Shown in pieces: positions 13,075 through 24,669 of a DNA stretch of 64,000 nt. This DNA comes from Camphora micrantha (taxonomy: Eukaryota > Streptophyta > Magnoliopsida > Laurales > Lauraceae): the NCBI GenBank assembly GCA_003546025.1, contig QPKB01000009.1, forward strand, positions 27,171,116 to 27,235,115, written 5' to 3'. The notes under the pieces were generated by a model. That model was not told where the DNA came from, did no database searches, and saw only the letters and a list, made by a program, of their open reading frames with translations. The translations under genes and the position numbers were made by a program. Each line of letters opens with the position of its first letter. Position 1 is the stretch's first letter.

Positions 13075-14699
13075 CTTCAACCTTATAAGGCCAAATATTT
13101 CCTAGAAAGCCCACAAAATTGATCAAAAGCCCAGTTTAGCCTGTCCCAGTTGACAAAATGGGCAGGCTCGGGCCTTACTTTTATGGCCTGTTTTGGTCTT
13201 GGGCCGAGCCTGGGCTTGTGTTTCTAAAGTAGGACCAGGACTGGATATGCCTCGGCCCGGATTGGCCCGGCCCACGAACATCCCTAATTCTCGTGCACTT
13301 TGGTTGGGCTATGCACTTGTCCATTTTCTCTACCAAAACTTTGTCAAGAATGGAAGGACAGTGATACGAGCCTGTGGTGTATTGGCGTGGTTTTGCCTTT
13401 TCGCTAGGATGTTTTGATGTGTAGATTTATTTTCTTTTAATGATCCTTTTTTATTTGTTACATTTATTCTTGCATAACTTGCCTTGCCTTATCATTATTG
13501 CAATCTATTGGATCTATTTCATATATTCAATATTAATTTATTATACAATGTGATTTATATATTTGTTTACTTATCGGATTCCATAAATCGGATAATTCTA
13601 CACTTGGTGCCGTAGGTGATGAATCTTAGCTGTTTAACTCAGAGTTTAGCATGGGCATTGAGGAAATCCAAGGGCACAGAGAATGGAGTGATAAAAGTGT
13701 AACCCAAAGGAATCCTGTAGTCTCAAGACAGCCTTCACATCTTTTGTTTAATTCTGTTGTCTTATATTTTTGTAATGGCCCCAGGTAGACCATGGATTGT
13801 AGTCAATTAACCCACCTTTGTTTTTGCAACTTTAATATGATGATGATACTGGAATCTTTACTTTGCTAGGCTACATGGTATGCCTGTTTCGTTGAAGGCA
13901 TGCATTTCTTATAAGGAATTAGGCTTGTTAGGAATTTCTGACATGATGTGACTATTTATACCCGGGGCATTCCCAATAGGCAAATACTCTATGTGATGCA
14001 AGAATTCAGAATTCCAGACTACATTAAAAGACACTTTTAGCGGTATGAATTTTCAGAACCATAGCATTCCAAATGCTATACATAAGCATTGAGCATTTGG
14101 AATTCTGATGAATGATCTGAGCCAGTTCTACTACTTATTCACATGTGCTAAAGAGGTTTTAAACAGATTATACTGACCTTAATTACCTTCTCTCTTTCTC
14201 CTGTCCATGGTAAGAATACATACCGTTCTCTCTATTATTGCAAATGCGCAATTAGAAGGGGCTCTTTCCTTGACTCGGTTGGTCTCTATCAACCCTTATT
14301 TTTATGCAACAGTGGACTGTGCTTGGTCTAGGAAGATCCAAACTGCACCATTGGATTGGTTGGCCAAGTTCTTGGCTTTAGTGTGAACTGGGTCTATGCT
14401 TATAGAATGACCTCTACTAAATTAGAGGGGATGTTCCAAATTAGCTCCTTCAATGATCAAACACATGGTACCAGCTTGAACAGAGTGAAACCTGCAACCT
14501 GAATTATTAGAGAAAAATGTGCTATCATTGCCAAAGGCGATCGGCTCATGTTGGGGGCACGGGCACATCCTTGATAGGTTCCTCTGATACTCTTTTGTCC
14601 ACTCTGATGGCCACCGTTGCAGCACATTCACGAAACAAAAGGAAGAAAGGAAACACAGCTCAACTTAAGCTTCTCAAGTTAGGAAACACTCAGATCTGT
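13075..14699. other. Intergenic, no gene; GGCCCG-rich patch
   Basis: At about 13,130-13,285 the sequence is rich in GGCCTG/GGGCC(G) words (TTGGGCCGAGCCTGGGCTTG). This is the texture of short hAT-type MITEs, but ends and duplications were not resolved. The remainder shows no recognised feature. Confidence 0.35.
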
Positions 14700-15140
14700 T
14701 GAAGGCTCCACGGGCAGATTTACTTTGGTATAAAGGCTCAATTAGAAAACACTTTATATGCTCTTGGATGGTCCACTTAAATGAGTTGAAAACCAGAGCT
14801 GTTCTAGCTTCCAGAAACATTGCTATTTCTGGCATATTTTGTACTTTATACAGTTGCAATAGTGAAACCAGCGCACAACTTTTCGATGATTGCTCATACT
14901 CGGAGAGGACTAGGATTGCATCACTGATACTTTTGGTTCGACAAAGTTGAGAATGGGTTCCACTGGAGCACTTCTGGATTTTCTCAATGGCTATGACCAT
15001 GGTAAGGAAGATAACCTTACTTTGGCCAATCTCCTTTAATGCCTGTGTGGTCCATCTGGAAGGAAAGAAACAGGAGAATTTCATGCAATTCCAGCAGCAC
15101 ATGGCACGTTCCCCATAGACAAATCCTCACTCAATTTCGG
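14700..15140 (+). pseudogene. LINE C-terminal remnant with zf-RVT domain
   Basis: The + strand reads LLWYKGSIRKHFICSWMVHL, NELKTRAVLASRNIAISGIF and CNSETSAQLFDDCSYSE, which match the layout of the plant reverse-transcriptase zinc-binding domain (WxxSIPKHxFIxW..LxTRDxL..C..C..ETxxHLFxxCxYS). About 90 bp further, in another frame, comes VWSIWKERNRRI, the usual end of L1-type plant LINE ORF2. Stops and a frame change separate the two parts. Upstream RT is absent, so this is a truncated, dead copy. Confidence 0.7.
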
Positions 15141-15249
15141 AGCAGAGCCACCTTCTTGCAGCTTAATGTCTCTCCTAGTCTGGCTGCAGCCTGGGACCTC
15201 CCTCCCTCCCTCTTCAATTCCCTTTCAGCCTCGACTCTGTGTGCGGTAG

Positions 15250-15498
15250 AGCAGGGACAGTACGTGGAACGAACTTATCTATTTTCAAGAGGGCTTCTCA
15301 GTTGGCATTCCAAAAAACCCTGATGATAGCATCATATGGGTTAAATCTACAAATGAAGCTGATGACATCTTGGCTGCCCTAATTTTGAGTTATGAGGCAA
15401 CAAAGGACTCTTCATCTGTATACATTGTTTGTTATAGAATTGCGGTGTGTGAAGCAATCCTTGATCCAAAAGCTCCCCTTGGAAAAGTAAAAAAATAA
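15250..15498 (+). other. Unassigned candidate exon (about 80 codons)
   Basis: An open frame without a Met reads DSTWNELIYFQEGFSVGIPK, then NPDDSIIWVKSTNEADDILA, ALILSYEATKDSSSVYIV and ends PLGKVKK*. It is preceded by a pyrimidine-rich tract and TAGAGCAG, and CTTGGAAAAGTAAAA near its end could be a donor. The composition looks protein-like, but I do not recognise the family and see no partner exons. It could be the tail of the neighbouring LINE remnant, a gene fragment, or chance. Confidence 0.3.
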
Positions 15499-17220
15499 AA
15501 TAATATTCATTGCCAAGAAGCCGGCGAAGATCTTAGCTAGGCATCACTATAATGTGGTACAGAGCTGCTCACAAATCACAATCTTCAAAGCCTCTTGCTG
15601 CCAGAATTGTGGGTGTTCTTCTTTCTGCAAGTGTGGTTATCCAGTTTGTGTTTTGTTTCTTTATGGGTTGTTATCCAGTTTGTTGCTTTCTAAGCTGGCC
15701 TGGCTAGTGGTTTTCTATTAGATATACTCCTTTCGGTTCCTGTTTCCTTGTAATGTAGTATTTTGTTGGCTACAATGCCTAGAAACAGGATCTCTTTCTT
15801 TGTTGTACTGTCTATAATATACCACACACACACACACACACATGACTATAATATACCACACACAAACATATTGTCTATAATATTCCACAGCTTTTCAAGC
15901 AACAACAAAACCAAAATACCAAAACAGAGGCCATATGATTACTATTAACGTTAAGGATAATAACAATATTTACAATACATAAACATGGCTACATTACAGA
16001 GTGAGACTTGATGATCGGAATTAAAATAAAGTACATTACGGGAGACTCACTGAGCGAAAGAAACAAGGACACAATCCCAAGTAAATTCAGAGATATTGCA
16101 ACATGACCACATTACATGAGTCACTGAAATACATTTCAGAGTAAGACTCGCTGAGACATTGAAACATCCATTACAGAGTAAGACTCCTTAATCGGGGTAA
16201 GGATATACATTTCACAACCATGGGATTCAACTTCAGCTTTGAAAGTTTTCACCGCACTTTCTGATAAGTCTTCATGCTGGTGAATAAAAATACTTTGATA
16301 TGAAGTGATTTGATAAGGAATGATATGAAGTGATTTGATGAGGAAAGATCAAGAAAATAAGACATGGCAGAATATATCCATATTTCATTTGGTCCACAAT
16401 GTATCTATATTAATGCATAAACATATATAAGCATGCATAACAGGAACATGTATCCCTGCACATATAGGAATGTATCAATTTATGATGTCCTGTATGTAAT
16501 CAAATGCATGCTCTTTTTCCTTTCTTTCCTTTTCTTAATTGTCTTATATCCCGACGCTCCCAATTTAACGCGTGTGAGAGGAATAATTATAAAAGGTTAG
16601 CATAAGAGGCCACCATTCAAACATCTGAACCATACATGATGTGCTAATTCACTCTACCCTAGCAGATCCAAGATCCACTTTTATCGGAGCTATTTTCACC
16701 ACTGAATTGAAGGGGAAAAAAAAATTGTGATTGATCTGCTAATAAATAACCTTTCTGATAAATCACCTTTTTTTAGCACAATGAAGTCCACTTTTCAAGG
16801 ATCCAAACCTTCTACGGTATGCACATTAGTTTGTACATTAATGTGTAAAGTTATAATCAGAACAGGAAGCTATTCACCATAAAATTGCACAATCGCAATC
16901 TAAAGAGCATTTCTTAAATGTTTTTTTTTTGTATAATGGTACATGTTTCTCTAAACTAAGCAGAATTTAGGGTACCCAACAATAATGACAATGGTTTGAG
17001 TGTATGGTGTGGATCTGCATTACTAGGCGATCCCTTCATAAGAAAAATTCAAAATTTTAAAAATAATCATGCATTGCAGGATATCATCACTTTTGTTGAT
17101 GGCCTGTCCAACCAATGGTGATAATGTAATGGAAACTTAGACTCAGAAACAATGCATCTTTTGAGTGGTTTGTATCTTCAAAAGGTGGGTCCACTCTATA
17201 GGTGCATAACTTCAGCTCAA
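15499..17220. other. Intergenic, nothing recognised apart from (CA)n
   Basis: A short (CA)n run lies at about 15,822-15,842, with a partial copy of its flank (GACTATAATATACCACACAC) nearby. Segments around 15,990-16,180 repeat ACATTACAGAGT(A/G)AGACT three times, a small imperfect tandem or dispersed repeat. No protein gene seen. Confidence 0.4.
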
Positions 17221-17229
17221 TTGACCTTT

Positions 17230-17649
17230 ATATATAGAAATGGTCTTGTGAGATGGTGTAGTGTATGAGCTAGCTTCATAGGCCCCAAATTGATTTGTGC
17301 CAACCCATCATATACAATCCAGATCGCGTGCACACCTCATTGTGGGGCCCACTTGGGGATGAGGTCTACTAGATGGAAAGGTCTCGATAGTCCATACCTC
17401 AATGCAAAGTTTGAGGCCCATCAGATCATCCTAACCCCTTGATCCATGGCCCACAAATTCAATGGATGTATATTAAAAGAAAAAAAATCAATCTATCCAA
17501 TGGTCTAGTCCATTGAAATGGGTACAAACTACAAACCCATGGGATTGGTGACTATTAGGGTGGGTTTCCCCTATGTGTGGCCCCCTCGAATTGGTGATCA
17601 AGTGGGCCTCGCATCAAGTGCACACCATGTGAGAGGTGCGCACCTAATA

Positions 17650-17694
<45 letters not shown>

Positions 17695-17876
17695 GCATGC
17701 ACACCTAGGGCCCCACAGATAATGGGACATGAAGGGGATGGAAAGATCCAGTCATGGCAGACCCATATATAAAACATGGGGTTAATCTTATGTTTTTAAC
17801 CCCTTGATCTATAGCCCACAAGTTTAACAGCTTTATAGTAAAGAAAAACGTTGACCCTCGATCCAACAATCTAGTC
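17230..17876. repeat. Repeat with GTGGGGCCCAC core and (CT)n(TA)n
   Basis: It contains TGTGGGGCCCACTTGGGGATG at about 17,341, CACACC words on both sides, and a (CT)n(TA)n microsatellite at about 17,651-17,694. The GTGGGGCCCAC core recurs elsewhere in the window (about 31,502; 50,159; 53,448), so it probably belongs to a dispersed miniature element. Its ends were not resolved. Confidence 0.4.
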
Positions 17877-18586
17877 CAAGGATGAAAATAGTTACGCCCG
17901 CTGCCAAAATGCTACATAGCGGGCTCTACGTAGCGGTGCGATTTGGAAAAATCATAAAAAAAAATATGAAAAAATTATAGAAAATCTAGAATATTGGAAA
18001 ATGTGAGAATTAGTTTTTTTTTTTTTTTTCCTTTTTCAAAAGTAACAAAGATAAGGGGGCGTAGCGGTCCCCTCATTGTATGAGGTCCTGTATCGCTGTA
18101 TAATATAAATAGAAAATAATAGTAATGATCATTTTTTTTTCATGTGTTCATGTTGTTTAGTTATGCTAACTTAGAAACTAATGAATGACTTATAAAAGAA
18201 TAAACTATATCATGAAGTCAAGACTTAAGAGTACTTAGAGAAAAAAACATATCTACCAAAGGGGGTGTTTAATAAGATGTACTTAGAGAAGAATCCTTGA
18301 AAAGAACTCTCTGTATCGACTGTAATTCGGCAAGATCATGTGCTTTTTGGTGTTCTTTTAAACATAAAAGGGTAGAAAAGTTGTGTAGAAATGTTATTTG
18401 GAGAGAAGAATGAAAGAAATAAGTCTTATTATGCATTTAAAAAAAAAAAATTGGAAAGCAAGAAATTTTCTCACCCAATAGCGGCCTCGTAGTGGCCGTA
18501 GCGGGCTACGTCCGCTACGGGTGTGACGTAATCAATCGGCCGTAGCGTGGCGGTGGCCACCGCTACGGCCGATATTTTCATCCATG
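17877..18586 (+). mobile_element. hAT-like non-autonomous element, copy 1
   Basis: It starts CAAGGATGAAAATAG and ends TATTTTCATCCATG, with the exact 8-bp duplication ATCTAGTC at 17869-17876 and 18587-18594. Such ends plus 8-bp duplications are diagnostic of hAT. The sub-terminal zones are crowded with GTAGCGG/CGCTACG words (for example CCGTAGCGGGCTACGTCCGC), while the middle is AT-rich. There is no transposase. The inner sequence (ATTCGGCAAGATCATGTGC and around it) matches copy 3 in inverted orientation and copy 2 in the same orientation. Confidence 0.9.
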
Positions 18587-18621
18587 ATCTAGTCCATTTG
18601 GTGGGTGCAAACCCCGGGTTA

Positions 18622-18800
18622 CAATGACTATCGAGGGGGGATCCCCTGTGTGTATGAACAGTTCGGATGGATCATAATGGTTTCAATGACTATTGAGGGG
18701 GAATCCCATGTGTGTTAACAGTTCGGATGGATCATAATGGTTTCAAGAACTATCGAGGTGGGATCCCATGTGTGTGAACAGTTTGGATGTGTCATAATGA
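18622..18800 (+). repeat. 60-bp tandem repeat, three copies
   Basis: Three consecutive units of about 60-62 bp share CAATGACTAT(C/T)GAGG, GGATCCC(A)TGTGTGT, and GTTCGGATGGATCATAATGG. They begin at about 18622, 18684 and 18744. They lie immediately right of hAT copy 1 and end in a short (GA)n run. Confidence 0.85.
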
Positions 18801-19184
18801 GAGAGAGAGAGCTTTTTATTTGGGTTAGAACCATCTACATATAAGCATGGTGCAATTTAGCCCATGCACACCTGGAGTAGTTTAAAGGTTTTGAAAGGCA
18901 TCATTATTTTGGATATCAATCTTGGTAAAGGGGCCACATGGCCCGCATCATATCATGAAAGTTCGAGAGGGGTTTGTTTCGTTTCCCCAAAGCAAACAAC
19001 GACAATTGACAAACTGAGGGAGAGGGGAAGGAGCATAGTAAACATAAGCGGCAATGGAAATTTGAAGTGAATGCGGTTCGCAACGGTTTGTAAAGAGGGT
19101 GACAAAGGCGGAGGAGCAGGGATGGCAAGCAGTTTATGGAGACCACGAGCGGTGAGTGGAGGGCGTGAGTGGTGAGCAAAGCGC

Positions 19185-19810
19185 GTAGTTGTCAAATCCG
19201 TTTCGTTTCAGTCGAAATAGCAGGCCGAAACATTTCATTTTGACCATTCAACCAAAACAAAACGGGCCTTAAACTTTTCGGACAAAAAATTGTCCCATTT
19301 CGGACGAAATCCTATTTTTCAGTTGATATCTATGGTTTTCATAAAAATAACCGAAATTAAAAATCTAGCCAAATGGTTTTTGACATTTAAAAAGAAAACA
19401 AAAGAGGAATAAGGATCTAGGGCAAGTACAGGAAAAATAAAAATAAAAAAAGAGGAAGAAAGGAAGGAGAGGGATGCGGAAGGTACCGAGCGCTGGTTGT
19501 CCTCTCTCTCTCTCCCTCTCTCTCCCTCCTTAAAAGCATAGTTAAAAAAATTCGTTTCATTTCAGACAAATTTCCCGAATAATTTTGATTCGATCCTGAA
19601 ACTAAACCGAATACCACAAATAAGGAGAAAAATTCGGTCCAATTAAGATGAATTTTGCCAATTTGGTCCAAAATGTTTGATTTTGTTTGAAATTGGGCGA
19701 AATGCTACAATCGTCCAAATAGTGACTTTCGGCTTAAAAGGGGAAAAAACCCTAAGCCCATACATTCGCCTCTTTGTTCGACTAAAAGAGACCATTTGGC
19801 GGAGAAAGTG

Positions 19811-19846
<36 letters not shown>

Positions 19847-21380
19847 AAGAAAGAAAGAAAGAGGCTTATAGAATAAGTAGAATAAATGGAAGAGGAAAAG
19901 GACAGTGTACCTATTACTAACGACCGAAACGACCAGCACCCCAGCAGATGACCAGATGACCGCAGGAATCACCCGACTATTGCTGACGACCATGACGATC
20001 GCAGCATCCAGTGACCGACACATGACAAGCAAGCTTCTCCTTCTCCTGCTCCTCCACTCCCTTCCTTGCCTCTTCCTTCTTTTCGTTCCCTTTTCTTTTT
20101 CTTGAAGATACTGTGATGAACAAAGGGGGAGAGCCCTCATATTTCTCGTCTCTCCTTTCTTTTATAAAGGGTTTTATGAAAGTTGTAATGTGTAGTCCCC
20201 ACGGTGGGGCCACCAGCTAACCATCTAAACCATTAAATATTAATGTCCCACCTCTCTCTCGCTCTATATGTGGGAAATAGCCAATTTCACTCTAATTGAA
20301 AACTAGGTCCAGCCAGATCCCTCTTTTAATTTAAAAAAATAGGCTAGTAAAATTCTAACATAATAGAAAATAAAGCCCTAACCAAATTTCACTTTAATAG
20401 TATAGGCCCTTATCCAAATTTCACTCTAATAATAAATGGGCCTGGCCGATAGGAAATTGAGCACTATCCAAGTGTTACTTTGATAGAAAATAGGGTTCTA
20501 GCCAAATTTTACTCTAAGAGGAAATTAGTCCTTAGCTAAGTTTTTCTCTAATAAAAATAGTCCCTAGGCAATTTATGTCATTTGTAAAGTTAAATATTTG
20601 TTTTATATATATATATATATATATTATATGTCCCGAAACATAAATCCGAAATATTTCGCCGAAAGTCTGAATCAGCTGAAATATTCCGGTTTGAAAGCTA
20701 GACAGAAACGGCTTCCCAAACGAAAGTTTCAACTATGCTCAAAAGCCCCTGTAACTTACCCTTTTGCCTTGAGGAACGATGGCTGATGTGCCCTTTTGCC
20801 TCGAGAAATGAGTTTTACTTTAAAAGCCACTCAAGCCCCCATGAGTTATGACTTCCTGTGTTAAATGAAACTTAGAGTGGGACCCATAAATTTTAGCCAC
20901 TTACACTTGAAAGAAAAAAAAGGCCCTGGCTATATTTGACCCTAAATTAAAGCATAATAACCAAAACCAAGTCTTTTTTTAATAGAACATCAATTTTAGC
21001 AAATTTCAAATTTTAATATTTCTTTCTATTTTACATATATCTTTATTTTTTCCACCAAGTTATTCTTTAAATTTTCTCTGAAATTCCTAAATGCAGAAAT
21101 ATTTCATTTTGGAGACTGCCGAAATGGGCACCAAAACGAAATTAACTATGACAAGAGAGTGATAACGGCAAGCGGCAATGGCGAGATGGTTCCATATACC
21201 TTCCCCATTTCATTTTATTTTTCTCAAAAAATAGATTTTGGCTTTCATTTGTTTCATCTGTTGCATGTGAAGTTTATGTTTTTCGCCCGAAAAGCAGGAT
21301 TCCAGCCGAAATACAATAAAATACTGGCCGAAAAGCTTGTAGCGTTTCAATTCGGCCGGAATGAAAAAGAATTGACAACA
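19185..21380. repeat. Cluster of CGAAA-rich miniature elements
   Basis: Several pieces carry ends of the type TAGTTGTCAAATCCGTTTCG, CATAGTTAAAAAAATTCG, GAAATTAACTATGAC and GAATTGACAAC, with bodies full of CGAAA/TTTCG words. Probable units are 19,185-19,335 and 19,538-21,150, with more recent insertions inside. An A run lies at about 19,810-19,843. The ends resemble the element at 6.58-7.07 kb. Target duplications were not resolved, so class and borders are uncertain. Confidence 0.45.
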
Positions 21381-21529
21381 TTGATCCTTACTCATTCCTT
21401 TCTCCAAATCAGTGTTCTCCATTTACTCTCGCATACCCACTATCATCCTTTCCTACATGCCCATTTAAGTCCCCACTCCTACGAAAATCTTTTCGTTATT
21501 TGGAATTTCTCTTATTAAACTATCCAAAC

Positions 21530-23310
21530 CAAACCAAACCAAGCCTTTTCCCACTAAGTGGGTCGGCTATATGGATTTGATGACGCCAATCAAATCTGTT
21601 TTGGGCCATGTCCTCCGTTAGATCCATATAGGCAAGGTCATGTTTAATAGTTTCTTTCCAACTTCTCTTGGGTCTCCCTCTCCCTCTCTTACTCCTGACA
21701 ATCTCCATGCTTTCACACATTTTAACAGGTACCTCCGTTGGACGCCTTCTAACATGACCAAACCATCTCAGTCGATTTTCTCTCATTTTATCTCCAATCG
21801 GTGCTATTCCTACTTTGCCCCTAATCTCCCCGTTCCTAATCCTATCTCTCCTTCTGATCCCGCACATCCATCTTAGCATTCTCATCTCCGCAACTTCCAT
21901 CTTCTTAACATGATTATGCTTTATTGCCCAACACTCTAATCCATATAACAACGCTGGGCGTACCGCCACCTTATAATATTTTCCTCTAACCTTGAGGGGA
22001 ACTTTCCGATCACACAAGACGCCCGAAGCACTCCTCCATTTGGTCCACCCGGCCTGAATCCTGTGGCTTACATCAGTATCGATCCCTCCATCCTGTTGCA
22101 CCATAGATCCAAGGTATCTAAAACTTTCTTTCTCTACAATCTTTTGTGTGCCCAAACTTACTTCTATGTTACCAGGTGTCCTACTTTGACTAAACTTGCA
22201 TTCCATATATTCCGTCTTGCATCGACTTAACCTAAACCCTTTAGTCTCTAACGTTTTCCGCCACAATTCTAGCTTAGCATTCACTCCTTCTCTCGTCTCA
22301 TCCACTAAAACAATGTCATCTGCAAATAGCATACGCCACGGCACCTCATCCTGGATATGTCTTGTAATCTCATCCATAACTAGGGCAAACAAGTACGGAC
22401 TTAACGCTGAGCCTTGGTGTAGACCGATCGTGATAGGAAACTCTTTAGTCTCTCCGCCAGTTGTTCTTATAGATTTCACGACTCTATCATACATATCCTT
22501 TATCGCCTCAATATATGCGACACACACTCTTTTATTTTCCAGTACTCTCCATAGAATCTCCCTAGGAACCCGGTCATAGGCCTTCTCCAAGTCAATGAAC
22601 ACCATATGTAAATCTCTCTGACCTTCTCTATACTGTTCCATTAACCTTCTCAGGAGAAAAATAGCCTCCATGGTTGATCTTCTAGGCATGAAACCAAATT
22701 GATTCTCTGAAACGTTTGTTGTTCTTCTTAGTCTTCTCTCAATAACTATCTCCCATAATTTCATCGTATGACTTATCAATTTAATCGCACGGTAGTTCGC
22801 ACAGTTCTGAATATCTCCTTAGTTCTTGTATATGGGTATAAGAATACTTTTCCTCCATGCATCAGGCATCTTCTTATTAAACCATCCACCTCTCCCAAAA
22901 TTGTCTGTTAACGCTTTCATTTATTCCTACTCGGGCTGCATAAGCACTAATGATATCCATTACGTCTTCCTCTAACACTAGTTTACTTGCTATAATTCTA
23001 TAATGATATCCATTACGTCTTCCTCTAACACTAGTTTACTTGCTATAATTCTATCACCCAACCTCGATACCCCTATAATTATTTCTTTCAAATCCTTATC
23101 TACTATTATAGTTACTCCATTTCTTGCATTATTCTTTCCTACATAGTAGTGCATATAATCATCAATGAGTTCCTTAGCTTTATCGCTTTATCTCCTTTCC
23201 ACTGTCTCCTATAGAAAGGCTCCATTAACTCTGTCTTTTCATTATATTGACCAACTCCATGCTCTTGCCTCTCAAAGTCCCTATATTACAAGTAGCAAGT
23301 TGAATCCTCC
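21530..23310 (-). mobile_element. RTE-type LINE, mostly intact RT but dead
   Basis: A 419-codon frame (22779-21520, -) carries RT blocks ENQFGFMPRRSTMEAIFLLR, MVFIDLEKAYDRVPREILW, GLHQGSALSPYLFALVMDEI, WRMLFADDIVLVDETREGVN (catalytic FADD) and GFRLSRCKTEYMECKFS. The end is RRPTEVPVK...GRGRPKRSW...DRFDWR. Upstream in the same frame KMPDAWRKSILIPIYKN*GD shows an in-frame stop. Further upstream LATCNIGTLRGKSMELVN of the endonuclease start is joined to later sequence, so most of the endonuclease is deleted. A (CCAAA)n tail at about 21,532-21,545 marks the 3' end. The plant RTE 3' signature (TCCATATAGCCGACCCACTT) precedes it. Confidence 0.9.
22947..23053. repeat. 52-bp tandem duplication inside the LINE
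   Basis: ATGATATCCATTACGTCTTC and the following 32 bases, through ACTTGCTATAATTCTAT, occur twice head to tail. The duplication shifts and breaks the LINE reading frame. Confidence 0.85.
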
Positions 23311-23338
23311 CTTTCTTCTAAACTACCTTCGTTACCTG

Positions 23339-23627
23339 TATTAAGTAGTTGTTTGTGTAGTTTCTTATCACCAATTGGTTTTAAGATTACTAGCTAGCAA
23401 CTCTGTCATGGTATCAAAGTTAGAGTTCTCAAGTTTGAAACCACGCCCGTGTTGTGTGTTTGTGCGCCCACACGCAGGGCAAGAAGGTCCCATGCCGCGT
23501 TATAGTATTGTGCGGGCGTGTGCTTCGGATCAAGGCAGTGTCCAGTCCGAGGGGAGGTATTAAGTAGTTGTTTGTGCAGTTTCATATCACCAATTGGTTT
23601 TGGGATTATTGGCTAGCAACTCTGTCA
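23339..23627 (+). mobile_element. SMART/TRIM miniature LTR element, copy 1
   Basis: Two direct repeats of about 70 bp (TATTAAGTAGTTGTTTGTG ... GGCTAGCAACTCTGTCA; 23339-23408 and 23558-23627) bracket about 150 bp. Directly after the first repeat comes TGGTATCAAAGTTAGAG, a primer-binding site complementary to initiator tRNA-Met. Directly before the second comes a purine tract GAGGGGAGG. Total length about 290 bp, no coding capacity: the anatomy of SMART elements. A second copy lies at 42.4 kb in inverse orientation. Confidence 0.85.
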
Positions 23628-24669
23628 ACCCACACCCGTTCAAATTGGTATAAGAACCCTTGCCTGCTTTCCACTGCTTCTGGATACCGTTGCAATGAGT
23701 TGCTTAAATGTGGATATCAAAATATCAGTCTAAGCTAATATATTGGATGATATCTTGAAAATATTGGCCGACTGTCATTTTCTTAAAAGCTTCATTCCTC
23801 CCTCATCTCTTTCATTCCCTCCTTTCTAAACCCAAGCATAGCAAGCAAAGAGACTCCTCAAACCACTCTTTCCACCAAAACTCAACCAAATCACAAAATT
23901 TTGACAAATTTCTTCATAGTGAAACAAAACAACTCTACCAAGACCACATAGGCAAGCATTTTGAGGTCATTTCTTGGATTTTTGCTTTTTTTCGAGATTC
24001 TTTCTTTAAATAGCTTAGAAATGGTTGAAGCATGTTCAATCTAGAGTTCTGAAGCAAAACCTTAAAGTACGTTTCTTAAGTTTAAGTGTTTAACACAAAT
24101 AGATAGCTCATAATTGTGGTTGCATGCTACACAATTTCTAATATTTCTACTTGTTTTAATAAATATGCATGTAAATCATTTAATTATGAATTAACTTTAG
24201 ACAACTTTCAGCAGTCCAGGATGTCATGACTTAAGGGGGCTGATATTGCTTTATAGTATTTTGGAGCATTTCCCAATATTCTGGGTTTTTGGATATTTTT
24301 TTTCAAATTTTTTTGGGGTAAAAAATTTTGCCATGCAACGACTGCGAACAACAACAATGACCAAGACCGCGATTCTAATCCTCCTAAATCGAGGTCTAGG
24401 ATCTTTTGAATGGGCCAGTCTTGTTCCCACCCCAGGAAGAATGAATTGAACCCTGTTTGTGTCCGCTTATTATTTGGCCAAAGAGGCATGAGTTGGATCT
24501 ATATGCTTCAGAACAGGCATGCAACATCCAAGATGAAGTCTCCCATCAAATAAATGGTCTGGATCCTCATTGAATTAAGAGAATCCTGTAGATATAAATT
24601 GCTGCAATGTAGGGCCATACTACGTCTATATGCATATGCCTATGTGAATGTAAATATTTTTTTCCTTAC
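23628..24669. other. No gene recognised
   Basis: AT-rich sequence. I looked here on the - strand for the last alpha-galactosidase exon (expected HDC.MYVLTP-type end) and did not find it. The small - strand frames around 24,208-24,489 show no family resemblance. Confidence 0.4.

Noticed and set aside
14674..15102. 142-codon - strand frame
   Set aside because: It is the antisense shadow of the LINE zf-RVT remnant on the + strand.
18622..18800. CRISPR-like repetition
   Set aside because: Only three directly adjoining units without distinct spacers, in a plant nuclear context; it is a plain tandem repeat.
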